A DNA stretch of 64,000 nt from Hymenobacter wooponensis (GTDB taxonomy: Bacteria; Bacteroidota; Bacteroidia; Cytophagales; Hymenobacteraceae). The stretch spans positions 248,001 to 312,000 of the forward strand of contig NZ_SRKZ01000002.1 in NCBI RefSeq assembly GCF_004745865.1, written 5' to 3'. The translations under genes were made by a program, and so were the position numbers. The notes beneath the pieces were generated by a model that was not told the DNA's origin, made no database searches, and was given only the letters and a program-made list of their open reading frames with translations. Every line of letters starts with the position of its first letter. Position 1 is the stretch's first letter. Shown here one piece after another: positions 38,952 to 48,326 of this stretch.

Positions 38952-41560
38952 TTATTGAATGAGGCTGTAGATCGACTTTAGACGTTCGTCCTTTTCCTTG
39001 GCGCGGATGTCCTGAAGCGTGGGTTTGAGAACCGGCATACTAGTTACTAATTCATTCAATCCTTTATACGCCCCTAAGCGCACGTAATACATGGGGTGAG
39101 TACGGGCGAGCGTTTCTAGCCGTTGAATTCCTTTTTCGCGCTCAATCGGGGGCATGCGTTGCATAAGCGTCCCGAAGTTCTCTAGCAAGGTATACAGTAC
39201 TTCCCCTGGGGCATCTTTGCTTCTGGCAAGGAACCACTGATAATGATCTGCTGTGCCGTTGAGAGCATAGTAGTTAGACAAAGCAGTAATTAACGCCGGG
39301 TTCTTGGTATTCTGTAGGGCATTGATTGGTTCGCGAGTAGCCACAGTGGGAGCTTTGGCTAGCGCATCGACGGCGGCGCCTACCACTAGATAGGAGCTAT
39401 CGCGCAGGGCAACCGAGTACACCTCGCTGAAGTCTTCGTTGGGGAAGGAGCCTAGTGTAGTAATAGCCGCCGCCCGTACTACTCCCTTCTTTTCATTAAG
39501 TGCTGCGCGTTGAATTTCCTTTCTAACGGCGCTGCCTTCGGCTCCTTTGTATCGACGCAGTCCTTCGAGAGCCGTTTGTCTAACTGCCCAAAAGCTATCA
39601 TTTACAGCATTACGGAAAAGTGAACTGACGTTAAGATCAGCTGTCTTATTTCGTAGGCCATCAAGTGCCTCGAATTTCTGTAGGTAGCTTCGGGCGTGAT
39701 TGTATTGGTAGATCAACTCATCCTGAGTCCGCTCCTCATCGAGTTGAGCTAGTAAAACACCTTCGTTATCGAACTTAACCAGACTAGGCCTTTGGCTTGC
39801 TGGTAGCTTGAACGTCTGATCTGCTTTAGTAATAACAACACGGTGATCAGTGGGCTGGTTATTGCTCCAAGTAGTGACCGTGACTGGTAAACGATACACT
39901 GGCTGAAATAGAGTATCCTGCACCTGGCGCACACGTAAAGCCACCTGCCCATTATCATAGCTGTGGGTAATACGCAACTCCGGATGGCCACGCTGCATAA
40001 ACCACTGGTCAAAGAACCACATTAGGTCCTCCCCTGTCACGTCTTCAAAAGCCATTCTCAACTTGGCTATTTCGGAAGCAGAGTACTTGTTCTGGGTTAA
40101 ATACCGGTTTAGAGCAGTAAAAAACGCCTCATCGCCAACGTAACTGCGCAACATATGCAGTACCCGGCCACCTTTGTCGTATGAATGCCGGTCGAACATG
40201 TCTTCCCGGTTTGCATACCGGTACCGAATTAGGGGCTCTCGTTTGGTCTGGGCCTCCTGCAAATAATTATTGAGCTTAGTTTGCTGCACTAGGCCAGCAG
40301 CATCAGCACCATACTTGTGCTCTGCCCATAAGTATTCTGAGTAATCAGCAAAAGATTCATTCAGTGGCAGGTTAGCCCATGACTCAGTGGTTACATAGTC
40401 GCCGAACCACTGGTGGAACAACTCGTGAGTAATTACGGCCTCCGTTTCATAGCTAACATCGGGTAACTCGCGATTCGTAAACTGCACAAGCTGCTGTTGA
40501 ATAGTCGTGGCAGTAGTATTCTCCATAGCACCGGATACGAAATCGTGCACTGCTACTTGTGAATACTTTTCCCATGGAAAATCAACACCAAGTTTCTTAG
40601 AGTAGAACTCCATCATCTCCGGAGTATTACCAAATACTTGCTTAGCGGTGTGCTGATACGCTGGATCAACGTAGTAATTGACAGCTTTACCACGCCATGT
40701 ATCGGAGATTACTGCAAAGTCTCCAACAGCGAGCATAGTTAAGTAAGGAGCCGCTGGTAAAGTCTGCTTCCAAACATCGGTGCGGGTGCCATCAGGGTTG
40801 CGCTGTGAGGAAGTGAGCAAGCCGTTGAGAGAGTTTTTAATCCGCTCTCAACGGTGATACTGATTTCCTGCGTCATCCGCTGGTTCGGCTTGTCAATCGT
40901 CGGAAACCAGCAGGAGCTTGATTCTGATTCTCCTTGCGTCCAAATCTGACGGGGCTTGGTTTTATCCATGCCAAGAGGATTGATGAAATACAACCCCTTA
41001 TCATCCGTAATAGCCTCGCTGCCGCCGGTAGAGGGCAGTTCATTGGGTTTGGCTATATACTGGATACGTACCTGATACGGCTCAGTACGGGTATAGGAAC
41101 GATCTAGAGAGACGGTGAGCTTCTTCTTATCGTAAGTAAACTTTAGATCTTTCCCTTTTTTAGTGCTGCTATTCACTAGCTCGACGCTTTTGACGTCAAA
41201 ACCCTTCGCATCCAGAACAAGCTGATTTTGCGCGTAGAAGTGCGGCCGAACTGTTAGAGTTGCTGTACCTAATAGCCACTGCTTGGCCCAGTCGAAACGG
41301 ACATCCAGCTTGGTATCTAGTAGATCGTGAACAATAGTGGCTGCCGGCTGAACAGGACTTGTGGGTGGCAACCAGTTGGGCACCGGCAACTGGGCAGGCG
41401 CAGCGGTAGCTGCTGCTGCGGGAGCAGCTACTTTCTTACGCGCAGCTGTTTTATTAGTGGCTGATTTAGACGTAGTAGTAGTCTGGGCCGGGGCCACTAT
41501 ATAACAGGTCAGAATCAGGCTAAGAGCACCGAGGACCGGATATTTCATGAAGAAACGCAA
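38952..41560 (-). pseudogene. M1 family aminopeptidase interrupted by one frameshift
   Basis: This would be a secreted or periplasmic zinc aminopeptidase. The first part (41560 to about 40835) has a signal peptide (MKYPVLGALSLILTCYIVAPAQ, possibly starting at the second Met), an Ala/Pro-rich linker and the M1 N-terminal domain. The second part has the exopeptidase motif GAMEN, the zinc motif HELFHQWFGDY followed by NLPLNESFADY (HExxH, 18 residues, E) and HEAT-like repeats to the end. One missing base around 40825-40838 breaks the frame; the first frame then stops at 40739. Restoring one base gives SGLKTLSNGLL or SGLKNSLNGLL. The site lies inside a 10-bp inverted repeat. A sequencing error is possible; the catalytic residues are otherwise intact. 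Confidence 0.85.
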
Positions 41561-41646
41561 TAGGGGAATGAAAGGTCAAGTTCCGAATTTATTTCAGATT
41601 TGACCTATCTTTAAGCCCTTTTCCGCTCTACCCCATACTCTCCCAC

Positions 41647-42150
41647 ATGCTACAGGTACGCACCGGTCCCGACCAAGTCTGGGACATCGATTACCGCTCC
41701 GGCGGCCCCATCACTGTAAACGGCCAGGCATTTGAATGGGATTTAGCCTCCTTAGGGAACGGGCAATACCATATCTTATATGGAGGTCAGTCTTTCGCAG
41801 CTGAGCTTATCTCGGTAGACTACTCTGCTAAGGCCTTTGTTCTGAAGCTCAATGGGCAGCGCTTAGAGATGCAGGCCAAAGACCGGTTTGACTTATTGTT
41901 GGACAAGCTGGGCATGAGCAACACCACAGCCAGCAAAGTCAATGAGTTGAAGGCTCCCATGCCCGGCCTTATTGTAGACATCCGAGTAGAGCCGGGCCAA
42001 GTAGTTCAGAAAGGCGACCCTTTGCTGGTACTGGAAGCCATGAAAATGGAGAATATTCTAAAAGCACCTGGTGAGGGCACTATCTCGGCCATCAAAGTAA
42101 CCTTGCGAGACAACGTTACGAAAGGACAAGTACTAGTGCTCTTTAGCTAG
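41647..42150 (+). CDS. Biotin carboxyl carrier-type protein (biotin/lipoyl domain)
   Basis: This is a 167-aa soluble protein. The C-terminal biotinyl domain (about residues 98-167) has the motif VLEAMKMENILKAPGEGTIS, with the target Lys in MKM and an APMPG turn (LKAPMPGLIVDIRVEPG) at its start. The N-terminal 95 residues resemble the carrier subunits attached to carboxylases of the propionyl- or acetyl-CoA type in Bacteroidota. No carboxylase gene is nearby. It lies divergent to the M1 gene and upstream of pyrH. Confidence 0.85.
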   Translation: MLQVRTGPDQVWDIDYRSGGPITVNGQAFEWDLASLGNGQYHILYGGQSFAAELISVDYSAKAFVLKLNGQRLEMQAKDRFDLLLDKLGMSNTTASKVNELKAPMPGLIVDIRVEPGQVVQKGDPLLVLEAMKMENILKAPGEGTISAIKVTLRDNVTKGQVLVLFS

Positions 42151-42179
42151 GCCACCCTTTCGTAAAAAACCGGATCTGG

Positions 42180-42187
42180 TACCTTTG
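42180..42187 (+). promoter_or_regulatory. Putative pyrH promoter (TACCTTTG)
   Basis: This is an exact TAnnTTTG box 67 bases before the pyrH start. Confidence 0.6.
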
Positions 42188-42253
42188 CTCTTGCAATAGA
42201 TACTGGCCTACGGCTAGCTTATACACCGCATTTCACGCCTAACCCCATTTGTT

Positions 42254-43015
42254 TTGAAGTATAAACGGATTCTGCTAAAGCTGAGCGGCGAAGCGCTCAT
42301 GGGTCAGCAACAGTACGGTATTGATGCCGATCGACTGATGCAGTACGCGGAGGAAATCAAGACGGCGGCGGCCACGGGCACCGAAATAGCCGTGGTTATT
42401 GGTGGTGGCAACATCTTCAGAGGCGTACAGGCAGAGGCATTTGGCTTAGACCGCGTGCAAGGCGATTACATGGGTATGCTGGCTACAGTCATCAACTCCA
42501 TGGCTTTACAGAGTGCGCTGGAAAAGCTCAACGTGAACACCCGTTTACTTTCGGGAGTAACCATTCAGCGAGTTTGCGAGCCATATATCCGCCGCCGGGC
42601 CTTACGTCACTTAGAAAAGGGCCGCGTGGTTATTTTCGGAGCCGGCATTGGCTCGCCTTATTTTACTACCGATTCGGCGGCTTCCTTGCGAGCCATCGAG
42701 ATTGAGGCAGATGTGGTGCTGAAAGGCACACGCGTAGATGGCATTTACACGGCGGACCCAGAGAAGGATGCAACGGCGGTGCGCTACCCAGACATTACGT
42801 TTGATGAGGTTATGGCAAAAAACCTCAACGTGATGGACATGACGGCCTTCACACTTTGCAAGGAGAATAACCTGCCGATTATTGTGTTCGACATGAACAA
42901 AGAAGGCAATTTGCAGCGTCTGATTGAGGGGGAGAAAGTAGGTACACTAGTGAGCATGAATGGCTCAGAAGCGCAACCGTCTTCTACACCCGGCACCCTG
43001 CAACCTGCTATATAA
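42254..43015 (+). CDS. pyrH: UMP kinase
   Basis: It converts UMP to UDP with ATP in pyrimidine nucleotide synthesis. The start is TTG at 42254, giving [17 protein letters not shown]; no ATG in frame fits the conserved N-terminus. At 253 aa, [11 protein letters not shown], the [17 protein letters not shown] segment and [20 protein letters not shown] are diagnostic of bacterial UMP kinases. The last 17 residues are an atypical Ser/Pro tail. frr follows about 90 bases later, a common pairing. Confidence 0.95.
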   Translation: MKYKRILLKLSGEALMGQQQYGIDADRLMQYAEEIKTAAATGTEIAVVIGGGNIFRGVQAEAFGLDRVQGDYMGMLATVINSMALQSALEKLNVNTRLLSGVTIQRVCEPYIRRRALRHLEKGRVVIFGAGIGSPYFTTDSAASLRAIEIEADVVLKGTRVDGIYTADPEKDATAVRYPDITFDEVMAKNLNVMDMTAFTLCKENNLPIIVFDMNKEGNLQRLIEGEKVGTLVSMNGSEAQPSSTPGTLQPAI

Positions 43016-43106
43016 GCACAAGTCAATCAGTATGATGAAGTGAAAGTTGAGGTAAAGCGATAACCGTGGCCTAGACTTTCATTTCTCACTTTTCATTCCT
43101 TCACAT

Positions 43107-43670
43107 ATGGACGAAGAAATTAAGTTTTACCTCGACGAGGCTGAGGAATCAATGGGCAAAGCCTTGCAGCACACTGGCGTAGAACTAACGCGCATACGGG
43201 CGGGCAAGGCCTCGCCGGCTATGCTCGACTCGCTGCGGGTAGACTATTATGGCACCCCTACTCCCGTAGCACAGGTAGCCAACGTATCGGCACCAGATGC
43301 TCGTACGCTGTTTATTAAGCCCTGGGAGAAGAACATGATCAGCGAAATAGCCAAGGCTATTAAGAACAGCGACCTAGGCCTCAACCCACAGTCAGACGCA
43401 GAGGGAGTACGCCTGAATATTCCTGCCATGACAGAGGAACGTCGTCGGGAGCTAGTAAAACAGGCTAAGTCAGAGTCTGAAAGCGGCAAGGTGCGCATTC
43501 GCGGTATCCGGAAAGATGTGAATGACTCGTTGCGGAAGCTTCTGAAAGAAGGAGCATCAGAAGATGCTATTAAGGATGCCGAAGCCAAAGTGCAGAAAGC
43601 TACTGATGCTTACATCACTAAAGTAGATGATCTGCTAAGCAAGAAGGAAAGCGAGATCATGACTATCTGA
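43107..43670 (+). CDS. frr: Ribosome recycling factor
   Basis: With EF-G it splits ribosomes after termination. At 187 aa it has the usual length. RIRAGKASPAMLDSLRVDYY, NPQSDAEGVRLNIPAMTEER and RKDVNDSLRKLLKEG are diagnostic. It is downstream of pyrH and ends at a strong terminator. Confidence 0.96.
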   Translation: MDEEIKFYLDEAEESMGKALQHTGVELTRIRAGKASPAMLDSLRVDYYGTPTPVAQVANVSAPDARTLFIKPWEKNMISEIAKAIKNSDLGLNPQSDAEGVRLNIPAMTEERRRELVKQAKSESESGKVRIRGIRKDVNDSLRKLLKEGASEDAIKDAEAKVQKATDAYITKVDDLLSKKESEIMTI

Positions 43671-43694
43671 TTTGAGCTAACTTCAGTTCATAAC

Positions 43695-43728
43695 AAAGCC
43701 CCGCACATTCTGAATGAGCGGGGCTTTT
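43695..43728 (+). terminator. Rho-independent terminator after frr
   Basis: A 10-bp perfect stem (AAAGCCCCGC/GCGGGGCTTT) with a small inner stem and T tail separates frr from the convergent nadD and may serve both strands. Confidence 0.85.
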
Positions 43729-43757
43729 AGTTTAACTTCTACTATGTCTCTACTAGC

Positions 43758-44351
43758 CTAGCGCCAGAATCCACCTTGTTCAATCCGGGCCTCCACAGCA
43801 TCAGGAACCAAATACCGGATAGACTTGTGCTCTCGCACGCAGTCCCGGATAAAGGTAGCCGAGATATCCAGCAGTGGAGCATCTACCACTTTTACTCCCG
43901 GATGCGCATTTACTGCAGTAACATCCACTCCTGGCCTAGGATAGACATATACCTCGTGCTCACTAAGGATACGCTCCGCCTCTTTCCATCGTGGCAGACC
44001 AGGTAAATTATCCTCACCCATCAGGAGCGCAAAATGATACAATGGGTAACGCCGGTGCAACTCATCGAGTGTGTCGATGGTATAGCTAGGCTTGGGCATC
44101 TCAAATTCAATGTTGAGAGCCTCCAATCGGGGGTTTCCTGCAATAGCCAATTGCACCAGTTCATAGCGGTGGGCCTCAGGAAGCAGCTCCTGGCCTACCT
44201 TGAATGGGCTCTGCGGCGACACAACTAACCACACCGCATCTAAGTCGGTGTGGGTAGCCATGTAGTTGGCTAAGATCAGGTGTCCAGTATGGATGGGATT
44301 GAAAGAGCCGAAGAGCAGCCCAACTTTCTTTTCCGAAGTGGGACTGTTCAC
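43758..44351 (-). CDS. nadD: Nicotinate-nucleotide adenylyltransferase
   Basis: It adenylates nicotinate mononucleotide in NAD synthesis. At 197 aa it has the nucleotidyltransferase motif GLLFGSFNPIHTGHLILANY (HxGH) and, near the end, DISATFIRDCVREHKSIRYL (ISxTxxR). The start is GTG, overlapping the gmk TGA by four bases (GTGA), so the two are coupled. Confidence 0.94.
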   Translation of the reverse strand: MNSPTSEKKVGLLFGSFNPIHTGHLILANYMATHTDLDAVWLVVSPQSPFKVGQELLPEAHRYELVQLAIAGNPRLEALNIEFEMPKPSYTIDTLDELHRRYPLYHFALLMGEDNLPGLPRWKEAERILSEHEVYVYPRPGVDVTAVNAHPGVKVVDAPLLDISATFIRDCVREHKSIRYLVPDAVEARIEQGGFWR

Positions 44352-44932
44352 AATATCTCTGACTCAGCCATTATGAACTTACGGATAAGCTGCTCTGCCT
44401 CATCAATAGCTCGATCCAAATCATCGTTTACAATAGTTACATCGAAACGATCTTCAAACGTTAGTTCAAAGTTGGCCTTGTAGAGACGAGAAGAAATGCT
44501 AGCAGCAGAATCGGTAGCGCGGTTGCGCAGACGCTGCTCCAGTATCTCTAATGATGGAGGTTTTACGAACACGGCCAAGGCACGGTCTTTGTAAAACTCC
44601 TTAATACTTAAACCGCCCTTAACATCTACGTCCAGCACGGCGTGGTGGCCTCCTTCCCAGATACGCTCAATTTCAGATTTGAGCGTTCCGTAGAAGGCAC
44701 CTTCATACACTTCCTCCCATTCCACGAATTCATCGTGCCGGATTTTCTCCTGAAACTCCTGAACGGAGATGAAGTAATAGTCTTTACCGTTGGCTTCTGT
44801 CCGGCCGCGCTTGTCACGCGTACAAGCTGATATTGAGAAGCTTAGCTCTGGAATTCTTTCCAGTAGCCGATGAACAATAGTGGTCTTGCCGGCTCCGGAG
44901 GGAGCCGAAAAGGCGATGATTTTACCCTGCAT
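44348..44932 (-). CDS. gmk: Guanylate kinase
   Basis: It makes GDP from GMP and ATP. At 194 aa it has the P-loop SAPSGAGKTTIVHRLL, the GMP-binding SISACTRDKRGRTEANGKDY and the FYGTLKSEIERIW region. nadD follows with a four-base overlap; the anti-sigma gene precedes it by 9 bases. Confidence 0.96.
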   Translation of the reverse strand: MQGKIIAFSAPSGAGKTTIVHRLLERIPELSFSISACTRDKRGRTEANGKDYYFISVQEFQEKIRHDEFVEWEEVYEGAFYGTLKSEIERIWEGGHHAVLDVDVKGGLSIKEFYKDRALAVFVKPPSLEILEQRLRNRATDSAASISSRLYKANFELTFEDRFDVTIVNDDLDRAIDEAEQLIRKFIMAESEIL

Positions 44933-44941
44933 GGGGTAAAA

Positions 44942-45226
44942 TTAGGCCATTTCTGCCTGAACGCGCGCAAGAATTGCGTTAGGTAGCGAAGAAGGAGCGC
45001 CTTTGCGGCCTACATGCTGCGACAAGAAATCGATAAAAACACGCTGCTTATCGATGCTATCGAAACAAGGGGAACAATCTTCGGCATGATTTACGAAGTA
45101 ATCTTCGTCCTCCGCCGTGGGCTCCTGGCCTACGATAATTTGGTCGAGTATTGTATTCACGCGTTCACAGTCGGGGGCATTGGACGTGGCCCCGCTCTGG
45201 TTGGTTTTTGTAGAAGTAGTTTCCAT
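44942..45226 (-). CDS. Putative zinc-containing anti-sigma factor
   Basis: This 94-aa soluble protein has the motif HAEDCSPCFDS (His-x3-Cys-x2-Cys), the signature of zinc anti-sigma domains that bind ECF sigma factors. There is no membrane segment, so it would be a cytoplasmic anti-sigma factor. It lies 20 bases downstream of the sigma gene, which supports the pairing. The signal that releases the sigma factor is unknown. Confidence 0.75.
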   Translation of the reverse strand: METTSTKTNQSGATSNAPDCERVNTILDQIIVGQEPTAEDEDYFVNHAEDCSPCFDSIDKQRVFIDFLSQHVGRKGAPSSLPNAILARVQAEMA

Positions 45227-45246
45227 AGCTGTTTCCTGGCAGGAGT

Positions 45247-45885
45247 TTATTCGGTGTCTTCTAAATCGGTTTCTTCGCCGTCTTCGGAGCCGTAGCCCAT
45301 CGACTTAGCGTATCTTTCAAGCTTGTCCTTCAGGAAATTACGCGCCCGGTGTAGGCGGGAGCGCACCGTCCCAATGGGAATATCAAGTACTTTGGCCATT
45401 TCCTCGTACGTGAACCCTTCTAGATCACAGAGGATAATGACAGTACGAAAATCCACGGGTAGCGAGTTGAGTGCGCTGGCCACTTCGTCGCCGATGAGGT
45501 CGCGCACGGCTTGCTGCCGCATGTCAGAAGAAGTGCTGCCGGCGTCGCCTTCGGCTTCCACGTCTTCTGAGTTGTAGTACCCTTCGATTTCGCTGTAGTC
45601 AACCTTAGCAGGCTGCTTACTTTTTTTGCGAAAATCGTTGATGAACGAATTTTTCAGGATGCGAAACAGCCACGCTTTGGCGTTTGTTCCTTGCTCGAAG
45701 TACTCAAAGAAGCGATATGCTTTCAGATAAGTTTCCTGTACGAGGTCATTTGCGTCATCTTCGTCGAGCGTAAGTCGAAATGCGAAGTTGTATAGCGAAT
45801 CGAGCACAGGCATGAGTTCGGCCTGAAAACGCCGGTCTTTTTCCTCTTTGCTCAGTTTGGGAACCCGTTCGGGAGAGTCGCTCAT
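45247..45885 (-). CDS. ECF-type RNA polymerase sigma factor
   Basis: This is a 212-aa protein. Region 2 has LTLDEDDANDLVQETYLKAY and AWLFRILKNSFINDFRKKSK. Region 4 has LPVDFRTVIILCDLEGFTYE and IPIGTVRSRLHRARNFLKDK, the ECF pattern. The linker between the two (about residues 95-130) is acidic and long, and the C-terminus is acidic. The partner anti-sigma gene follows. This RpoE-like protein is the first gene of a unit that also includes gmk and nadD. Confidence 0.93.
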   Translation of the reverse strand: MSDSPERVPKLSKEEKDRRFQAELMPVLDSLYNFAFRLTLDEDDANDLVQETYLKAYRFFEYFEQGTNAKAWLFRILKNSFINDFRKKSKQPAKVDYSEIEGYYNSEDVEAEGDAGSTSSDMRQQAVRDLIGDEVASALNSLPVDFRTVIILCDLEGFTYEEMAKVLDIPIGTVRSRLHRARNFLKDKLERYAKSMGYGSEDGEETDLEDTE

Positions 45886-45947
45886 AAACGCTGAAATTGC
45901 GGCTGAATATTGAAAAAATACTGCCGATAGACAAATGATGTTACGGA

Positions 45948-47267
45948 TTATACCGTAGGAAGGGCGGAAGGTTTTAGCGTTTCAGCTTCTTGACTAACAC
46001 GGCGTTCGGTGGCCACCACGATAAACCCGTAGAGAAACACGAACAAATTGAAGCCAATCTGTAATTCAAGCAGCGAATCTACCAGCATAGCGGTAGCTTC
46101 CATCAACAGGAAGTGATACACGTACGGATTGCGCCGCAGGCTAGGTTGCATAAATGGCCCAAATAGCACCAGCAGCCACAAACATAGGCCTACTATTCCA
46201 CCACCTAGTAGTTGATGGAGGTACTGATTATGAACCATTACGCGGTTTTCAGGCCGAAGGCCAAAATCCTTCCAACTGTACTGATCCATCATTGCTACAT
46301 ACGCATCAGCGGACCCTACTCCAAGCCACGGTTGGGCTTCTGAAATGGTAAGGGCAGTTTGCCAAGCAGCTATCCGGCGAGAGAGGGAGTACTCGTTGAT
46401 ATCATGTCCGAGTTGAATTTGTTGGACATCCCAGATGGTAGCATCCATTCGTTGATGTACAGAACCTAAGGTGTGATAGGCTATCCAAGGAGCTGCTACA
46501 AGCAAGAGTAGTACCCCTAGGCCTAGCAGCAAACGCCGCCGCATTATAAGATGCAGGGCATCGAGCACCGCCATTACGTAAAACACCAGCAACCCTGTGC
46601 GGTAGGCCAGTAGGTGCAGGGTCAAAACGCACAAGCTTGCGGCCAACAGGAGCCCCAGACGTAAGGCCGGAGCGACAAGGGCATTCCGGCGCAACAAGAG
46701 GGCAAAGAAGGCCGCTAATGCTAGCATTAGGCCGAAATGAATATGAAAAATGCCCGTTACGGATGACAAGCTTTGCCCTAATCCGAAGGCTTTATTTGCT
46801 GCTGCCGGATCTAGGAAGTATTGGCCTAGAGTGGCTAACCCTATAAGCACAGTACCGCCAACATACAGAAGGCCTATTCCAAATCGTTGCCGTTGGGAAA
46901 GTGGTACGGCTACGCCGAAAGCCAGTGGTACGCCAAGCCAAGGCAGTAAGCGAAATGTTTCGTGGCGCCATACGCCCCATTGTTCAGTGTAGAAACCACT
47001 TAATAGTAATAGATAATACAGCGCCGCAGGTGCCCAGACAGTGCGTAGCCGTAACCACTGGCCTAGCGCCCGCCCTAGCGCTGGGTTAGCAAGAGCAGCT
47101 ATCACGCCCGTTACCGGGCTAAGCGCTACCAACGCCCGAGATGCAAGGAGGCCTGCGACGCCCGCGGCACACGCTAGCAGCAGCAGATGCTGTGATAACA
47201 GCCCAGAATGCCACCAGGAGTACCACCATGGTTCGCGTGAAGAGGCGTTTGTAGTCTGGGCGCCCAT
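45948..47267 (-). CDS. O-antigen ligase family protein
   Basis: This 439-aa inner-membrane protein has about ten or more hydrophobic segments. The Wzy_C loop reads SEAQPWLGVGSADAYVAMMD and later RVMVHNQYLHQLLGGGIVGL. It probably ligates or polymerises O-antigen or other glycans at the periplasmic face. It forms an operon with the family 9 and family 2 glycosyltransferase genes upstream (no gap, then overlap). It resembles the protein at 18023-19309 but the two are not close copies. Confidence 0.85.
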   Translation of the reverse strand: MGAQTTNASSREPWWYSWWHSGLLSQHLLLLACAAGVAGLLASRALVALSPVTGVIAALANPALGRALGQWLRLRTVWAPAALYYLLLLSGFYTEQWGVWRHETFRLLPWLGVPLAFGVAVPLSQRQRFGIGLLYVGGTVLIGLATLGQYFLDPAAANKAFGLGQSLSSVTGIFHIHFGLMLALAAFFALLLRRNALVAPALRLGLLLAASLCVLTLHLLAYRTGLLVFYVMAVLDALHLIMRRRLLLGLGVLLLLVAAPWIAYHTLGSVHQRMDATIWDVQQIQLGHDINEYSLSRRIAAWQTALTISEAQPWLGVGSADAYVAMMDQYSWKDFGLRPENRVMVHNQYLHQLLGGGIVGLCLWLLVLFGPFMQPSLRRNPYVYHFLLMEATAMLVDSLLELQIGFNLFVFLYGFIVVATERRVSQEAETLKPSALPTV

Positions 47268-48326
47268 TCAGCTAACAACAGTAGATGCAACCGGCGCCAT
47301 TGGTAAGGCCTGCCACGTCTGGATACGAGCTACTACCTGTATTGGCTCTAGCGCCTTGATACAAGTACACATAGCCGGCTGCTTGCGGCAATCCTGGCAG
47401 TTAGGCTTATCAAATACTAAATACTCAGCGTGAGGCCCTAGGGGAGCCCAGCGGCCGGGGTGCATGGGGCGAATAGGTGGATACAGGCCTAGCGCCTGCC
47501 GGCCTAGCGCGGCGGCCAAATGCAGAGGACCGGTACTACCCGCTACAAGACCATCAGTGGCACCAATAAACGCGATAAGCTGGGGTAATCTGAGTTGCCC
47601 GGTCAAGTCAGCGGCTAGGAAGTGTTGGTGTTGCTGAAGCCAGTCACGCAGTTCCTCCCCTTCGGCGGCGGTACCTGTTACGAACACGCGGTGCCCTGCT
47701 TTATGCAGCAACCGGGCTAGGGTACCGAAATGTGGCAGCCCCCACTCACGGGCACTACCTCGACTGCGTGGGTGAAGTACCACGTTTAATTGCTTGGGTT
47801 GCCGAGCAGCCAGCAATTTTTGGAGATGCTCCGGTAGAGCCACTGTAGCCTGTAAGCAAACCAAAGCAGCTGTTTCTGGCAGCGGCAACACGGTTGCCTG
47901 GCCAAGTGGCTCCAGCAATTGCAGGTTAAGCTGAGCTTCGTGCAGCGGTGAATGGCGACGACTCAAGGCAACTAGACGGTTGCACGTTAGCCAGTGAAAT
48001 AGGCGGTTGCGTGTGCCAATGCGCACTGGTATTGCAGCCTTGCGAGCCAACCTAGCAAGTAGCTTGTTGGGGAAGATGTGCAACATAGCGTAGGCCTGTT
48101 GGCTACGCAACAGCGCCACCTGCGACGCCACTGGTAATACTAACAGCTCATCATAATTCAGAAAATCATCTACCCACGGGCAAGCCTCGGCTACTGCTTG
48201 TGTGTATGTGCGCCCAAGCAAGACCACCCGACAGCCCGGATAGAGCTGCTTAAGGCGCCCAGCTACTGGTAGGGTAAGCACGACGTCGCCAATAGCATCG
48301 GTGCGGCTGATGAGAAATGTCTTCAT
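47268..48326 (-). CDS. Glycosyltransferase family 9 (heptosyltransferase-like)
   Basis: This is a 352-aa soluble GT-B enzyme. The N-terminus MKTFLISRTDAIGDVVLTLP has the family 9 motif RxDAIGD. The C-terminal nucleotide-sugar-binding part has AFIGATDGLVAGSTGPLHLA and LGLYPPIRPMHPGRWAPLGP. A Cys cluster near the end (CQDCRKQPAMCTC) is often seen in such enzymes. It would add heptose or a related sugar to the LPS core. It overlaps the preceding gene by four bases. Confidence 0.88.
   Translation of the reverse strand: MKTFLISRTDAIGDVVLTLPVAGRLKQLYPGCRVVLLGRTYTQAVAEACPWVDDFLNYDELLVLPVASQVALLRSQQAYAMLHIFPNKLLARLARKAAIPVRIGTRNRLFHWLTCNRLVALSRRHSPLHEAQLNLQLLEPLGQATVLPLPETAALVCLQATVALPEHLQKLLAARQPKQLNVVLHPRSRGSAREWGLPHFGTLARLLHKAGHRVFVTGTAAEGEELRDWLQQHQHFLAADLTGQLRLPQLIAFIGATDGLVAGSTGPLHLAAALGRQALGLYPPIRPMHPGRWAPLGPHAEYLVFDKPNCQDCRKQPAMCTCIKALEPIQVVARIQTWQALPMAPVASTVVS

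Noticed and set aside
40828..40845. Programmed ribosomal frameshift in the M1 peptidase
   Set aside because: No X-XXY-YYZ heptamer is present at the junction and the A5 tract is short for transcriptional slippage; a mutation or read error is simpler, although the hairpin makes a check worthwhile.
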